A DNA stretch of 64,000 nucleotides from Methylotenera sp. (GTDB lineage Bacteria; Pseudomonadota; Gammaproteobacteria; Burkholderiales; Methylophilaceae). This document shows, piece by piece, positions 40,590-50,672 of this stretch; within the stretch, counting starts at the first letter, position 1, and every line of letters starts with the position of its first letter. Location: positions 1 through 64,000 of the forward strand of contig JABFSF010000044.1 of assembly GCA_013140755.1 (NCBI GenBank), given 5' to 3'. The position numbers and the translations under genes were made by a program. Under the pieces are notes generated by a model. That model had not been told where the DNA came from, searched no databases, and saw only the letters and a list, made by a program, of their open reading frames with translations.

Positions 40590-41233
40590 TGCTAGAAAAA
40601 TCACCATTATTCGCCACGTTAGATGCCGAAATTTTGCAGTTTTTAGAGCAAGGCACGGTGGTGAGTTTTTGCCCTAAAAACACCTATATTTTGAATCAAG
40701 GCGAAGCTTCAAGCAATTTATACATGGTGCTAGAAGGGCGCGTTAAGGTGTTTGTTGCCAATGATGATGGGCGTGAAATGACGTTAGATTACTTATCTGC
40801 CAACGAAACCTTTGGTGAGCTGGCATTATTAGATGGTGAAACTCGCTCAGCCAATGTGATGACGGTTGAGGAGACAAAAGTTGCCATGTTATCACGGCAG
40901 CACTTTTTAGCCTGCTTAAGTAGCTCACCAAGTGTTGCAATTAACATGATGAAAATTCTGGCAACACGATTACGCAGCATGACTAATCAAATAGAAAACT
41001 TGGCGTTGTTAGATGTTTATGGGCGTATTGCCAGAGAGTTATTAAAACAATCTACAGAGTTGCCAGATGGCTCGCGAGTGACTTGTGAGCTCACGCATCA
41101 AGAGATTGCTAATCTAGTTGGCAGCTCACGCGAGATGGTCACCAAAATTTTATTAGATTTAAAGCGCGGAGGTTATATAGATAGTGATCATCGCCGCATT
41201 GTAATAAGAGGTAAGCTTCCAGCTCGTTGGTAA
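40589..41233 (+). CDS. Crp/Fnr family transcriptional regulator
   Basis: cNMP-binding fold (NQGEASSNLYMVLEGRVKVF...FGELALLDGETRSANV) and HTH LTHQEIANLVGSSREMVTKILLDLKRGGYI. Confidence 0.93.
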   Translation: MLEKSPLFATLDAEILQFLEQGTVVSFCPKNTYILNQGEASSNLYMVLEGRVKVFVANDDGREMTLDYLSANETFGELALLDGETRSANVMTVEETKVAMLSRQHFLACLSSSPSVAINMMKILATRLRSMTNQIENLALLDVYGRIARELLKQSTELPDGSRVTCELTHQEIANLVGSSREMVTKILLDLKRGGYIDSDHRRIVIRGKLPARW

Positions 41234-41366
41234 ATAAAGCAACCCTTGTTTTTATTGTGCAGGGTAGCTACTTTTTGGTAAATAATTCACATTATTTATG
41301 GATATTTTTTGGTACCATATAGGCTACTTAATAGTACTGATAATTTAACCATAAAGGAACAAGGTT

Positions 41367-42917
41367 ATGAAAACCCCTATTCAACCATTGCTGCTGATTA
41401 GCCTACTTGCGGTGGCAAGTTATACCTATGCAGAGGAGTTGAAAGTAAAGCGTATGCAAGCACTACCACAACTTGCAGCACCCGTTGCGCAAGTGCAACC
41501 TATAACCACACCAGCTATACCTCCAGCAAGTGAATTAGATACCAAGACACTCAATCCGCAGCCATTTCCACCTGTTGAAACAACAAAAATCGTGCCCCAA
41601 AGTATAGGGGTGAAAGCCTCTCAATCTATTGCGCCTGTCAAAGCAATTACTGCATCTCCCTCCGCCATGCAACCTGTTGCAACACAATTGCCAGCAGTGA
41701 AACAAACACCAGCGATGCAGCCTGTTGGTGGTTTACCAACGTTAAAGCCGATTAACAGCGTTGCGCCATTACCTACGGTGAGTGGAGGTGCGCTGGGAGA
41801 AATGCGTTCACCTATGCAAGAGGTGCGTGTTAATAATCAACAATGGGATGAGCTTAAAAACTTGCCCGATAACACGATGCTGATTTTGCCTGAGGGCAAG
41901 AAAATGACAGTGGGTGAAGCGAGAAAAGTGCAACAGCAAGATCAGAAAAAGTTGGATGCAATGAAATCCGCACCTACTGCCACTGGCCGAGGCAACGTGG
42001 TTAAGGCGACATCTAAGACATTAGATGTTAAAGCCATACTGCAAGCAGAAACAGCGGCAGCCAGCGCGGCGGCAACAGCACCATCTAAATTTGCAAATGG
42101 TGTTTCATCAAAAGTGAATGTGGATTTGAAAGCCATGGGGGCGGCACTGTGCAGCCCTGCACCTTGTATTGCAACGGTGAATGGCAAGGCGGATGTTGGC
42201 CGTGTGGTGTTTACACCTGGCACGGCAGATACTGCATCAAAAGTGACGATTCGTGGTGCTGGTTTTGGTGAAAATGCTTCGGTGGGGGCTTATTTAACAG
42301 GCTCATTTAATAAACGCCCTGTATTGCGTGTGGATACGGTGCGAGATGACCAAATAACAGCGTATTTTGAAAGCGGCTTTACTGGCGAAATAGATCGCGA
42401 AGGTGTTGGGCTGACCATCACATTGCCTAATGGCAAGCAGCTTACTACGGCATCTTCTGCTAAGTTTTACGCTAAACGTGAAGAGCAAACAATCCATTTT
42501 GACCAAATTCCTAAATCTAACATTTCTGCTGATAAGCCTTATACGGGTATGCTTGATTATAAGAACGGCGGCATTACTTATTATGAATTTAGAAGTAATG
42601 CGGGTGATGGGTCTAATCAAAGTATTGAACGCACGTTTAACGACATCATTCGATTCGATTTTCTAAAATCAGGCTTCCAAGTTACTGATGCGACTGCAAA
42701 TATTCAAAATGTTTATCCATCTAGTGGCTGTGATGGCGACTACGCCTTTGGTGAGAGTGGAATAGACATGGACCCTAAATTTATTACTATTCGTAAAAAA
42801 ATGACACTGTGTTATTCCAAAATATTTTTATCACCGCCTGCTCGTGCATACAACTCGAAATTTACTGATATGAAACTTACAGTTACAGGGCCAGCAGGGG
42901 TTAGCCCGATTAAATAA
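41367..42917 (+). CDS. Secreted Pro/Ala-rich protein with IPT/TIG-like segment, family A
   Basis: Signal peptide then EELKVKRMQALPQLAAP; AMQPVGGLPTLKPINSV; ASKVTIRGAGFGENASVGAYL. Confidence 0.6.
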   Translation: MKTPIQPLLLISLLAVASYTYAEELKVKRMQALPQLAAPVAQVQPITTPAIPPASELDTKTLNPQPFPPVETTKIVPQSIGVKASQSIAPVKAITASPSAMQPVATQLPAVKQTPAMQPVGGLPTLKPINSVAPLPTVSGGALGEMRSPMQEVRVNNQQWDELKNLPDNTMLILPEGKKMTVGEARKVQQQDQKKLDAMKSAPTATGRGNVVKATSKTLDVKAILQAETAAASAAATAPSKFANGVSSKVNVDLKAMGAALCSPAPCIATVNGKADVGRVVFTPGTADTASKVTIRGAGFGENASVGAYLTGSFNKRPVLRVDTVRDDQITAYFESGFTGEIDREGVGLTITLPNGKQLTTASSAKFYAKREEQTIHFDQIPKSNISADKPYTGMLDYKNGGITYYEFRSNAGDGSNQSIERTFNDIIRFDFLKSGFQVTDATANIQNVYPSSGCDGDYAFGESGIDMDPKFITIRKKMTLCYSKIFLSPPARAYNSKFTDMKLTVTGPAGVSPIK

Positions 42918-42955
42918 GCTGTGCTTTCAGATGCTTGGATACAAAAGGAGTAGGA

Positions 42956-43666
42956 ATGAGTAAGACATTAACATTTGCTTTGGTGGTGGTTGGTTTATGG
43001 TCTGTTACTATTAGTCATGCTGAAGAGTTAAAGCTTAAGCGTCTGCAAGCTTTGCCGCAGGTGACGGCACCTGCCATTGAAGCATCTCAAGTGCAATTAC
43101 CAGCGCAATTGCAGCCAATTGCCTTACCAAAAGCTGCCACAACACCAGTGTCCGCAACGCGGACTGGCTTACCTCGTAGCAAGTTACCTAGCGCGACATC
43201 TGCCGTTGCGCCACTGGATGCTAAGGTGCTGAATCCGCAATTTTTTCTTCCCGTAGAAGCTGGGGTGAAACCACCACAAACGTCGATAAAGCCAAATACT
43301 ATTCAATCTATTGATTTAAAACTCAAGCCTATTGAATCTCCTACAAGGATAAACGGCGGGCTAAAAGATTTAAAAGAAAAGGTGGATGCGGGCAGAGTGA
43401 CCACATTTAATCACCGTATTACCACCGATAAAATTGAGATTCACGGCGTACCAATTTCTCAAGAAGCGACACTTGGCCAAGTTTGTGTGGGTACTACTGT
43501 GATGGTTAATGGGCAGTGTGTTGAGCGCAATAATGAGGCGGCTTTAGAGCCTTTACAAAAACCAGAGATGGGCAAAATTTTAGAGCGCAAGAAAGAAGAA
43601 CTAGCTAAACCACGTTGTCAGCAGAATGAAATGATGAATGCCAATGGACAGTGCGTTGCGTCTTAA
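42956..43666 (+). CDS. Secreted protein, same N-terminal family, with two Cys-loop NGQC motifs
   Basis: Signal peptide then EELKLKRLQALPQVTAP; CVGTTVMVNGQC and CQQNEMMNANGQC. Confidence 0.6.
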   Translation: MSKTLTFALVVVGLWSVTISHAEELKLKRLQALPQVTAPAIEASQVQLPAQLQPIALPKAATTPVSATRTGLPRSKLPSATSAVAPLDAKVLNPQFFLPVEAGVKPPQTSIKPNTIQSIDLKLKPIESPTRINGGLKDLKEKVDAGRVTTFNHRITTDKIEIHGVPISQEATLGQVCVGTTVMVNGQCVERNNEAALEPLQKPEMGKILERKKEELAKPRCQQNEMMNANGQCVAS

Positions 43667-43711
43667 TTTAAGCCAGCTTACATTTTAAAATTACTTTGTT
43701 GGGGAAATTAG

Positions 43712-44143
43712 TTGAAATTATTTAACTTAAGCGTTGTTGATACGTTACTTGTTGGCGTATTTTTAATCACTGGTGTATTCAATGCCGAGGCCGCTGAGCC
43801 AATAGTATTTACGGTGCCTTTTAACGTGGAACATCTCAAGCCAGATAGCGCAAGCTCACGCTTAGAATTATTAGCAGGATGCTTTATTGGTGCACCTAAC
43901 GGTGCAGAAAAAGGTGTGGGAAAAATAATTGTTCCTTTGGTCAATGGAGGTTATCAAGGACAATTGCAAATCAGCGTCACAGAAAACAACCCATCGCAAC
44001 CATTTGCAAAAGGTGATAAATGGTTTTGCAGCACCAATTTAAATGGCAATGGCTGGGCAAATATATTTTACAACTACTTGTCTCCTAGTAATCAACCCGC
44101 AGCAGGCTTGCCACTGCAAATGGTAGTGGGCGGTACACTATAA
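43712..44143 (+). CDS. Small secreted hypothetical protein
   Basis: Signal peptide (LLVGVFLITGVFNAEAAEP), same strand and cluster. Reported start codon is non-ATG. Confidence 0.5.
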   Translation: MKLFNLSVVDTLLVGVFLITGVFNAEAAEPIVFTVPFNVEHLKPDSASSRLELLAGCFIGAPNGAEKGVGKIIVPLVNGGYQGQLQISVTENNPSQPFAKGDKWFCSTNLNGNGWANIFYNYLSPSNQPAAGLPLQMVVGGTL

Positions 44144-44340
44144 ACCATTTATTAAACTATGCTCCCTAACACATTTATCAGTTCGTTACTTGCTGTGTTG
44201 GTGAAAGGAAAGCGAACAAGATTGGTGCAATCATCATGGATAGTCGCGGAGCCTATTGCGGTGGCAGGAAAACCATAAAACCAAATTGAAAAAATATGCA
44301 ACAAAGTACCTGATGACATTAAAATTAAAGGATAACAGCA

Positions 44341-45875
44341 TGAAATTACCCATCAATCACAGAGAGCTTGCTTGTGCAATCATGGTGTTAGCTTTATTGG
44401 TTATTAGCCAAACACGCGCAGAAGCAGAAGAGCTTAGACTGAAACGTACGCAAGCTTTACCGCAAGTGGCTGTGCCCGCTACACAGTTGCAGCCGATTGC
44501 TTTACCTGCCGCAACGCCTGCTGGTGAGTTGGATGTGAAAGTACTTCCACAGACGCTGCCAGCGATTGATGCAACAAAAAAAGTAACACAAGAAATTGGC
44601 GTGAAAGGTGTGCAACCTACTGCACGGCTACCAACGCCAGTAAAACCAGCTACACCAGCGATGCAGCCTGTTGGTAGTTTGCCAGCGTTAAAGCCGATTA
44701 ACAGTGTTGTGCCTACGGATAGTGGTGGCGTGAGTAGCTTGCCTAAAATCAACCCTGTGGGTCTATTAGACCCTGTAGGTAAGGGCAGTGCAGAGGTTTT
44801 GCCATTAAATACGCTTGAGCAGTTTAATCACTATGCCAGTCTGCCTGATAGCCAGAAAGTGCAATTGCCCAAGCATGAGGGTAATAAAATCGTGACTTTG
44901 GGCGAAGTTCGTAAAAAACTCGCACAGGATAATGGTGATCGAAGCACAGTTGGTGGAAGTGTCGAAGTGAAACTTGAGAACAAAAGGGCAGATAAAGATA
45001 CCTCAGGTGTGGATGCTTTGTACGCTTCAGCGCGCGCCAATATACAAGCTTATGCACAATCTGTTAGAGATAAGGCTATTAAAATCAATGGCTCAAGTAA
45101 TCCATCTGGCTGGATGTTGGCATGGAATAAACCTTATGTGATTGAAAGCTCAGACTTTAAGGGCATTACGGCGATTCGCTTAGTGTTGAGCAAGCAAAAT
45201 AAAACATTTTATTTGCCGATTAAATTTGGTACTTCAAAAGCTGGGAGTGTGGAGTTTAGCATTCCTGCTAATGTCATCGGAGTCTATGAACAACCCGCCA
45301 CCTTGATGCTGATGGATGCCGATGGCGCGACATATACCACGGTCTCTAGTCCCTTTTACCCCCATATTGTTTCGACAACTGATGGATTTGCGTTAAAGGT
45401 TAGCTTGAACAGAAATGTCCCCGTCACGAGTTCTGGCAATTCGTCGCTGAAATTGAATGGAAGAAGAATAGACTTTGTTTCACGACAAACCTCTAATAAC
45501 CCATCAAATCCCGCAAAACAAATTTTCATCAATGTTGAGTTAGGACAAAAGCTTTCTCCACATTGGACCGTGACCAATTTTAGTGCTGGAGCGATTGCTC
45601 CTACGGATAATTGTGAAGATTTTTTCGCAAACTATCCGTCAGTACGCCAAAGATTACATCCCGCGACGGCTCAAGTTTACATTTACACGGATTTGGGCGG
45701 CTTTGACCCAAGCGCATATAACAGAGAGCATTTAACGGGTGGGCAATTTGTTGTGCCAGGCATTGTTCAGCATTGCAAGGTTAAATTTTGGATTGATCCG
45801 AATGAGCATCGCTTCAAGTCTTCAATTCCATTTACTTTTGAAATATCAGGTCCTGAAGGCGTACCGTTTTATTAA
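44341..45875 (+). CDS. Secreted Pro/Ala-rich protein, family A
   Basis: Internal ATG at 44341 followed by a signal peptide and EELRLKRTQALPQVAVP; AMQPVGSLPALKPINSV. Confidence 0.6.
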
Positions 45876-45910
45876 CAAGAGATTTTTATTATTAACTAAG
45901 GAGATATTCT

Positions 45911-46252
45911 ATGAAACAAAGTCAAAAAACATTACCACTGATGATGGGTGGCGCATTACTCACAGGGTTTGTGATTTCAAGTAGTGCTGCTGAAAATCCA
46001 TTTATGGCTAAGTCTTTGCCGCAGGGATATATGGTTGTGGCTGAAAATACATTGCCAGATCCGCAACCACAATCTAATCGCATGAATAATGCCCCTGTTG
46101 TTAATGTGCAGATTCAAGATAAAACAAAAACGATTGCTAGTGACCAGCAATCAAGTGTTAATAAATCGATTAAAAGTGTTGATGGTGGTTGTGGGGCAGG
46201 ATCATGTGCCGCAAAGCTGAATAAATTAAAAGCAAAAAGTGTTGCAAAATAG
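45911..46252 (+). CDS. Small HvfA-like secreted peptide precursor
   Basis: Signal peptide then AENPFMAKSLPQGYMVVAEN and C-terminal GGCGAGSC, resembling ENPF-GYMVA and CGEGKC features of HvfA-type RiPP precursors. Confidence 0.45.
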   Translation: MKQSQKTLPLMMGGALLTGFVISSSAAENPFMAKSLPQGYMVVAENTLPDPQPQSNRMNNAPVVNVQIQDKTKTIASDQQSSVNKSIKSVDGGCGAGSCAAKLNKLKAKSVAK

Positions 46253-46345
46253 TGCTTGCTTAGTTGATGATATTGATGATATTGGTGAATAAGGGAAGTT
46301 CGGCTTGAAGTCAATTAACAGCATATTTATTTTAGGAAAATTAAC

Positions 46346-46864
46346 ATGAAAAAAATTAGTAGCAATATTTTATTTGCCGTTTTAGCGACCATTGTGACAC
46401 ATGCTGATGCTGCATCTAAGATGCCACCCATTAACCCAGGTATGTGGGAGGTAAACATGACGATGGATGGCAAAAAAATGCCATCTGTTAAACAGTGTCA
46501 AACACCCAAAACCATCGCTGAAGCTGAAAAAATGTCTGATGAGCAAAATAAAAAAGCTTGCACCAACATTAAAGAAGGGTACTCTGGTAATGTTTACACT
46601 TTTGAAGCTGCTTGTGCATTTCAAAAAGGTAAAACGAGTCACATTAAATCTGAAGTGACGATGCTTTCTGTGAATGAATTACGTAGTAAAACAACGACAA
46701 CACAAGCGAGTAAAACTGAAGTCATGGAAGGATATAGCAAGCGTTTAGGTGATTGTCCAACTAAGGGGGGTGGCACAGTCATTCAAGGACCTGATGGAAA
46801 ATCGATTGCTATTGATGACTTGATGAAACAGCTTGAGGCTGGTAATGCAAAGCACAAACACTAA
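46346..46864 (+). CDS. DUF3617-like secreted protein
   Basis: Signal peptide; INPGMWEVNMTMDGKKMPSVKQCQTPKTIAEAEKM with conserved GxWE start and Cys pattern. Confidence 0.75.
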   Translation: MKKISSNILFAVLATIVTHADAASKMPPINPGMWEVNMTMDGKKMPSVKQCQTPKTIAEAEKMSDEQNKKACTNIKEGYSGNVYTFEAACAFQKGKTSHIKSEVTMLSVNELRSKTTTTQASKTEVMEGYSKRLGDCPTKGGGTVIQGPDGKSIAIDDLMKQLEAGNAKHKH

Positions 46865-46984
46865 GGTTACGTTGCTGCTTTCATAAAAAGTGAGACTGTT
46901 GGTGAATACAATGGGCTAAAGGTGTGCTAGGATTCAACATGATTAAAAAATCACTTTAAAAACAACACTAACAAGTAATTCATC

Positions 46985-47245
46985 ATGACAAACCTTGATA
47001 TTCTGGGCTTAATTGCCACAGCCTTCACCACTTCATCTTTTGTACCACAAGTCATCACCACATGGAAAACGCGCGATGTCAGTGGTATTTCGTTGCCCAC
47101 GTACGTGATTATTACAATAGGGCTTGCACTTTGGCTCATATACGGCATCTTAAAAGGGGATTTACCTTTAATTGTAGCTAATTCTGTCATGGTGATACTC
47201 ACCTTCACGATTACTATGATGAAAATCACCTTTGACAAAAAATAA
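46985..47245 (+). CDS. SemiSWEET-family sugar transporter
   Basis: FTTSSFVPQVITTWKTRDVSGISLPTYVIITIGLALWLIYGILKGDLPLIVANSVM. Confidence 0.9.
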   Translation: MTNLDILGLIATAFTTSSFVPQVITTWKTRDVSGISLPTYVIITIGLALWLIYGILKGDLPLIVANSVMVILTFTITMMKITFDKK

Positions 47246-47280
47246 CCTTTTAAAAAAACGTATTTCAAAGTTTTTTAAGT

Positions 47281-48252
47281 ATGCAGATTTTTGTCATTGG
47301 TAGCTATGTGCAAGCGTGTTGCTGGTTTGTGGATAGTATTCCAAAGCCTAGTGAAACTTTAACGGCGACAGGTTTACACATTGAGGCCGGTGGCAAAGGT
47401 TTGAATGTCGCCGTCTGCGCTCACAGGCTGGGGGCAGATGTGGACGCCATGTTTGGTATTGGCGACGATGTTGCAGGGCGAGAGTTGATTGATTTATTAA
47501 GTCATGAAGGTATTTCAACGCAGCATAGCCATGTACTAGCAAAGCAGTCAGGTTATGGGGCAGGTATGATTGCCAAAAGCGGACAAAATGCAATAGCAGT
47601 TTACCCAGGTCCCAATTTATTACTTGATGCTTCTCATGTGGCATTAGCGCAAACATCAATTGCACATAGTCAATTAGTATATGGGCAGTTTGAAGGTGCT
47701 TATGAAGCGGTGCTGGCAAGCTTTACTTGTGCAAAGCAACATGGTGTTAAAACAGTACTCAACCCATCTCCTTGGCAAGCAATTTCATCTGCTCTTTTGC
47801 AGTGTACTGATGTGATGATTGTGAATGAAGTTGAAGTGCTTGATTTGTTGAAAATTGCTGACGATTTAAAAACGCAACTCCGATGTGATGTGACGACCCT
47901 AATCGATTGGGAAGATTTTTTAAGTAATTATGTTGATCAATTGTGGAATCACTGGCAAGGTGAAATATTGGTGGTGACCTTAGGTCACTTGGGGTGCATC
48001 GCGTTTCAAAAATCAACAGGCGAAGCCCCAGTTTGTACGGTGGTACCTGCGTTTTACGTGAAAGCGGTGGATACGGTAGGTTGTGGAGATGCGTTTGCCA
48101 GTGGCTTTTGCACGCAGTTTTTAACACACTCTTTAACGCAAACATTGATGTTTGCAAACGCTTGCGGTGCTTTGGTTGCCCAAAAAGAGGGTGTGTTAGA
48201 TGCGTTACCAAATTTAAGCGATGTTGAAAATTTTTTGGAGCAACATACTTAG
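47281..48252 (+). CDS. PfkB-family carbohydrate kinase (ribokinase-like)
   Basis: ETLTATGLHIEAGGKGLNVAVCAHRLGADV; VDTVGCGDAFASGF. Confidence 0.9.
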   Translation: MQIFVIGSYVQACCWFVDSIPKPSETLTATGLHIEAGGKGLNVAVCAHRLGADVDAMFGIGDDVAGRELIDLLSHEGISTQHSHVLAKQSGYGAGMIAKSGQNAIAVYPGPNLLLDASHVALAQTSIAHSQLVYGQFEGAYEAVLASFTCAKQHGVKTVLNPSPWQAISSALLQCTDVMIVNEVEVLDLLKIADDLKTQLRCDVTTLIDWEDFLSNYVDQLWNHWQGEILVVTLGHLGCIAFQKSTGEAPVCTVVPAFYVKAVDTVGCGDAFASGFCTQFLTHSLTQTLMFANACGALVAQKEGVLDALPNLSDVENFLEQHT

Positions 48253-48263
48253 TTTAGCTTGGG

Positions 48264-49061
48264 TTATTTGCAGTCTAATTTAACTTTGTAGGTGTAAGCA
48301 TCACCCCTAAATGTGCCTTCTACATATTCTATTAGTTGATTATTAGTTGAATAAGTGTGGCGTTTTAGTAATAGGCAAGGGGAGTTTTCAGTAAAGCCAA
48401 ACGTTTCAGTTTCTTCAGTTGAACTCAAAACGGCTTCAATAGATTGTTCTGCCCAGCTTAATTGAATGTTGCAGTGTTCATTTAAAAAAGCATATACGGA
48501 GCCACTGGTATCCCAATTAGTGAGTTGTGGTGCTAAATTGATGTCATACCACGCAACTTCTCTAGTCATTGGTGCATCATCAGCAAAGCGGATCCGCACT
48601 ATGCGCAAAAAACTAGCATTAGATGGGCGTTGAAATACGGATGCAATGGTTCTATTTTGCACAATGTCAAAGCTAACAACGCGTGTTGAGGGGACTTTCC
48701 CCAACTCCTGCATTTCTTGCGTAAAGCCTTTTAACTGACCTAAAGGTGGGTTAATAAGCGGCGGTTGAGTCACTTGTGTACCAGATCTGCCACGCGCAGT
48801 GAGTAAGCCAGATTCCTTTAGCTCAGCATAGCAACGCTTTACCGTGGTTCTACTTAAATTAAGTGCTACGGCTAAATCGCGCTCTGAGGGTAAGTGTGCG
48901 CCTTCTTCCATCGCGCCAGACATAATTAAGCGTTCAAAATGTGCCATCAATTGTTGATAGTATGGTTTTGATGTTTTTTCATCCAAGCGAATACTTTTAA
49001 TCACTTGTTGTGTGGTTTTCTTTTTAGAGGGTAGTGATTTATTTTGTAGAGTGTTCTGCAT
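48264..49061 (-). CDS. GntR/HutC (UTRA) family transcriptional regulator
   Basis: PSERDLAVALNLSRTTVKRCYAELKESGLLTARGRSGT HTH; UTRA-like C-terminus. Confidence 0.9.
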   Translation of the reverse strand: MQNTLQNKSLPSKKKTTQQVIKSIRLDEKTSKPYYQQLMAHFERLIMSGAMEEGAHLPSERDLAVALNLSRTTVKRCYAELKESGLLTARGRSGTQVTQPPLINPPLGQLKGFTQEMQELGKVPSTRVVSFDIVQNRTIASVFQRPSNASFLRIVRIRFADDAPMTREVAWYDINLAPQLTNWDTSGSVYAFLNEHCNIQLSWAEQSIEAVLSSTEETETFGFTENSPCLLLKRHTYSTNNQLIEYVEGTFRGDAYTYKVKLDCK

Positions 49062-49098
49062 AAAGTGATTTGTGAGTTGCTTAAATGGTAATGCCGCT

Positions 49099-49132
49099 AT
49101 TTTACAGTATATAAAAAAATATAATGTAAAAT
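49099..49132. promoter_or_regulatory. Inverted repeat upstream of the GntR gene
   Basis: ATTTTACA (49099-49106), N18, TGTAAAAT (49125-49132). Confidence 0.4.
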
Positions 49133-49148
49133 ATGTTAAATGAGACGC

Positions 49149-49835
49149 TTATGATGCCGTAGCCATTTGTTCTAATTTGGCTTGATTGATAATTTCTATA
49201 TTTCCGCGACCTAACACTACCCAGCCTTTTTGTTCTAAACGTTTTAGTTGGCGACTCACCACTTCACGCGCTGTACCTAGTTCATCGGCAATTTGTTGGT
49301 GCGTACGCGTAATAGTTTTAGCATTAGCCTCTAATAAAGTTTTGGCTAAGCGCGCATCTAAACTATGAAAGGCAACTTCATCTAATAACACGATTAAATC
49401 GCTAATTAACGCACCGTAGTTTGTCATCACGTACTTGCGAAAGACCGCAGAGTCCACCATCAATCGATGAAAAGCATTGGCGGGAATCAACACATCGCGT
49501 ATGGGTTCTTCAACGATGGTTGAGGCAGGGTAATCGCTATTACCTAACAGACAGGTGGTCGTAATCACGCATGTTTCACCAGCCCCCACGCGGTAAAGTA
49601 AAATTTCACGCCCGCTTGTTGACATTTTATATACTCGAGATTTGCCTGCAAGGCGCATCACATAAGCCCCGCAAGGGGTGCCTTCATGATAGCCTATGGT
49701 GCCTATAGGGGCTTCTACAATGCGTGCATATTGTGCCAGCATGGCTTTAGATTGCGGTTCTAAATGACTTAACTCTGGAAATAGCTCAAGCCAATCCAGG
49801 TTATTCGCTGAGAGAGACATCGTGCATCCTTGCAA
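49149..49835 (-). CDS. Crp/Fnr family transcriptional regulator
   Basis: cNMP-fold plus HTH THQQIADELGTAREVVSRQLKRLEQKGWV. Confidence 0.92.
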   Translation of the reverse strand: MQGCTMSLSANNLDWLELFPELSHLEPQSKAMLAQYARIVEAPIGTIGYHEGTPCGAYVMRLAGKSRVYKMSTSGREILLYRVGAGETCVITTTCLLGNSDYPASTIVEEPIRDVLIPANAFHRLMVDSAVFRKYVMTNYGALISDLIVLLDEVAFHSLDARLAKTLLEANAKTITRTHQQIADELGTAREVVSRQLKRLEQKGWVVLGRGNIEIINQAKLEQMATAS

Positions 49836-49930
49836 AAAAATAATTTTGAATCATCAATAATTACTTAGATAATTGTAACCCCAAATTTAGATGAGATGGA
49901 TTATTATTTGCAATTAAGGAGATGTTAGGT

Positions 49931-50635
49931 TTAACCTTGTGGCACCTCTTCAGGTACACCGCATAAGCGGTTGGCAGGTACTGCAATATCCATCAATTTA
50001 GGGCGTGGCAGATTGAGGTTGTTCATGATGTCAATAAACTCGTTGAGACTTTTACCTGCTAGGCGTGCATTGATGTTTTTTTCTTGTGCAATATTGCTTA
50101 CGCGGCGGCCATTATAATCGTGGCCTGGATATACCAAGGTTTCATCGGGTAGTGTAAAGCATTTACTCACAATGCTATGGTACATAGATTCAGCACTCCC
50201 ACCTTGAAAATCTGTTCTGCCACAACCGTTAATTAACAAAGCATCTCCTGTAAATAAGGCATTACGCCACAAGTAAGAAATACTGCCAGGGGTGTGTCCT
50301 GGAGTTGCAATCACTTGAATTGTTTCTTCAGCACCAAAGTGAATCACATCACCTTCTTTGAGCTGTAAATCCGCAGTTTGTGCGCCACAAGCACTTGCAA
50401 CTGCAGTAAGTGCTTGCGTTTTTTTGCGTAACAGCCCACCACCTGTGATGTGGTCTGCATGAACGTGGGTTTCTAGTGAGTACTTTAAAGTACAGTTGTT
50501 GGCGGTTAATAGCGCAATGTAGTCATTCACTTGGGTGTCAACAGGGTCAATTAACACAGCCTCTCCTGCGGTTTCGTCAGCAATAAAATAGGTGAGTGTG
50601 GAGGATGTTGTATCAAACAGTTGTTTAAAAATCAT
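49931..50635 (-). CDS. MBL-fold persulfide dioxygenase-like (ETHE1/Blh family)
   Basis: ETHVHADHITGGGLLR; TPGHTPGSISYLW; LINGCGRTDFQGG; YPGHDYNGR. Confidence 0.88.
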   Translation of the reverse strand: MIFKQLFDTTSSTLTYFIADETAGEAVLIDPVDTQVNDYIALLTANNCTLKYSLETHVHADHITGGGLLRKKTQALTAVASACGAQTADLQLKEGDVIHFGAEETIQVIATPGHTPGSISYLWRNALFTGDALLINGCGRTDFQGGSAESMYHSIVSKCFTLPDETLVYPGHDYNGRRVSNIAQEKNINARLAGKSLNEFIDIMNNLNLPRPKLMDIAVPANRLCGVPEEVPQG

Positions 50636-50672
50636 AAAAATCTCCGATTGTCATTTGAGATGAATTTAAATT

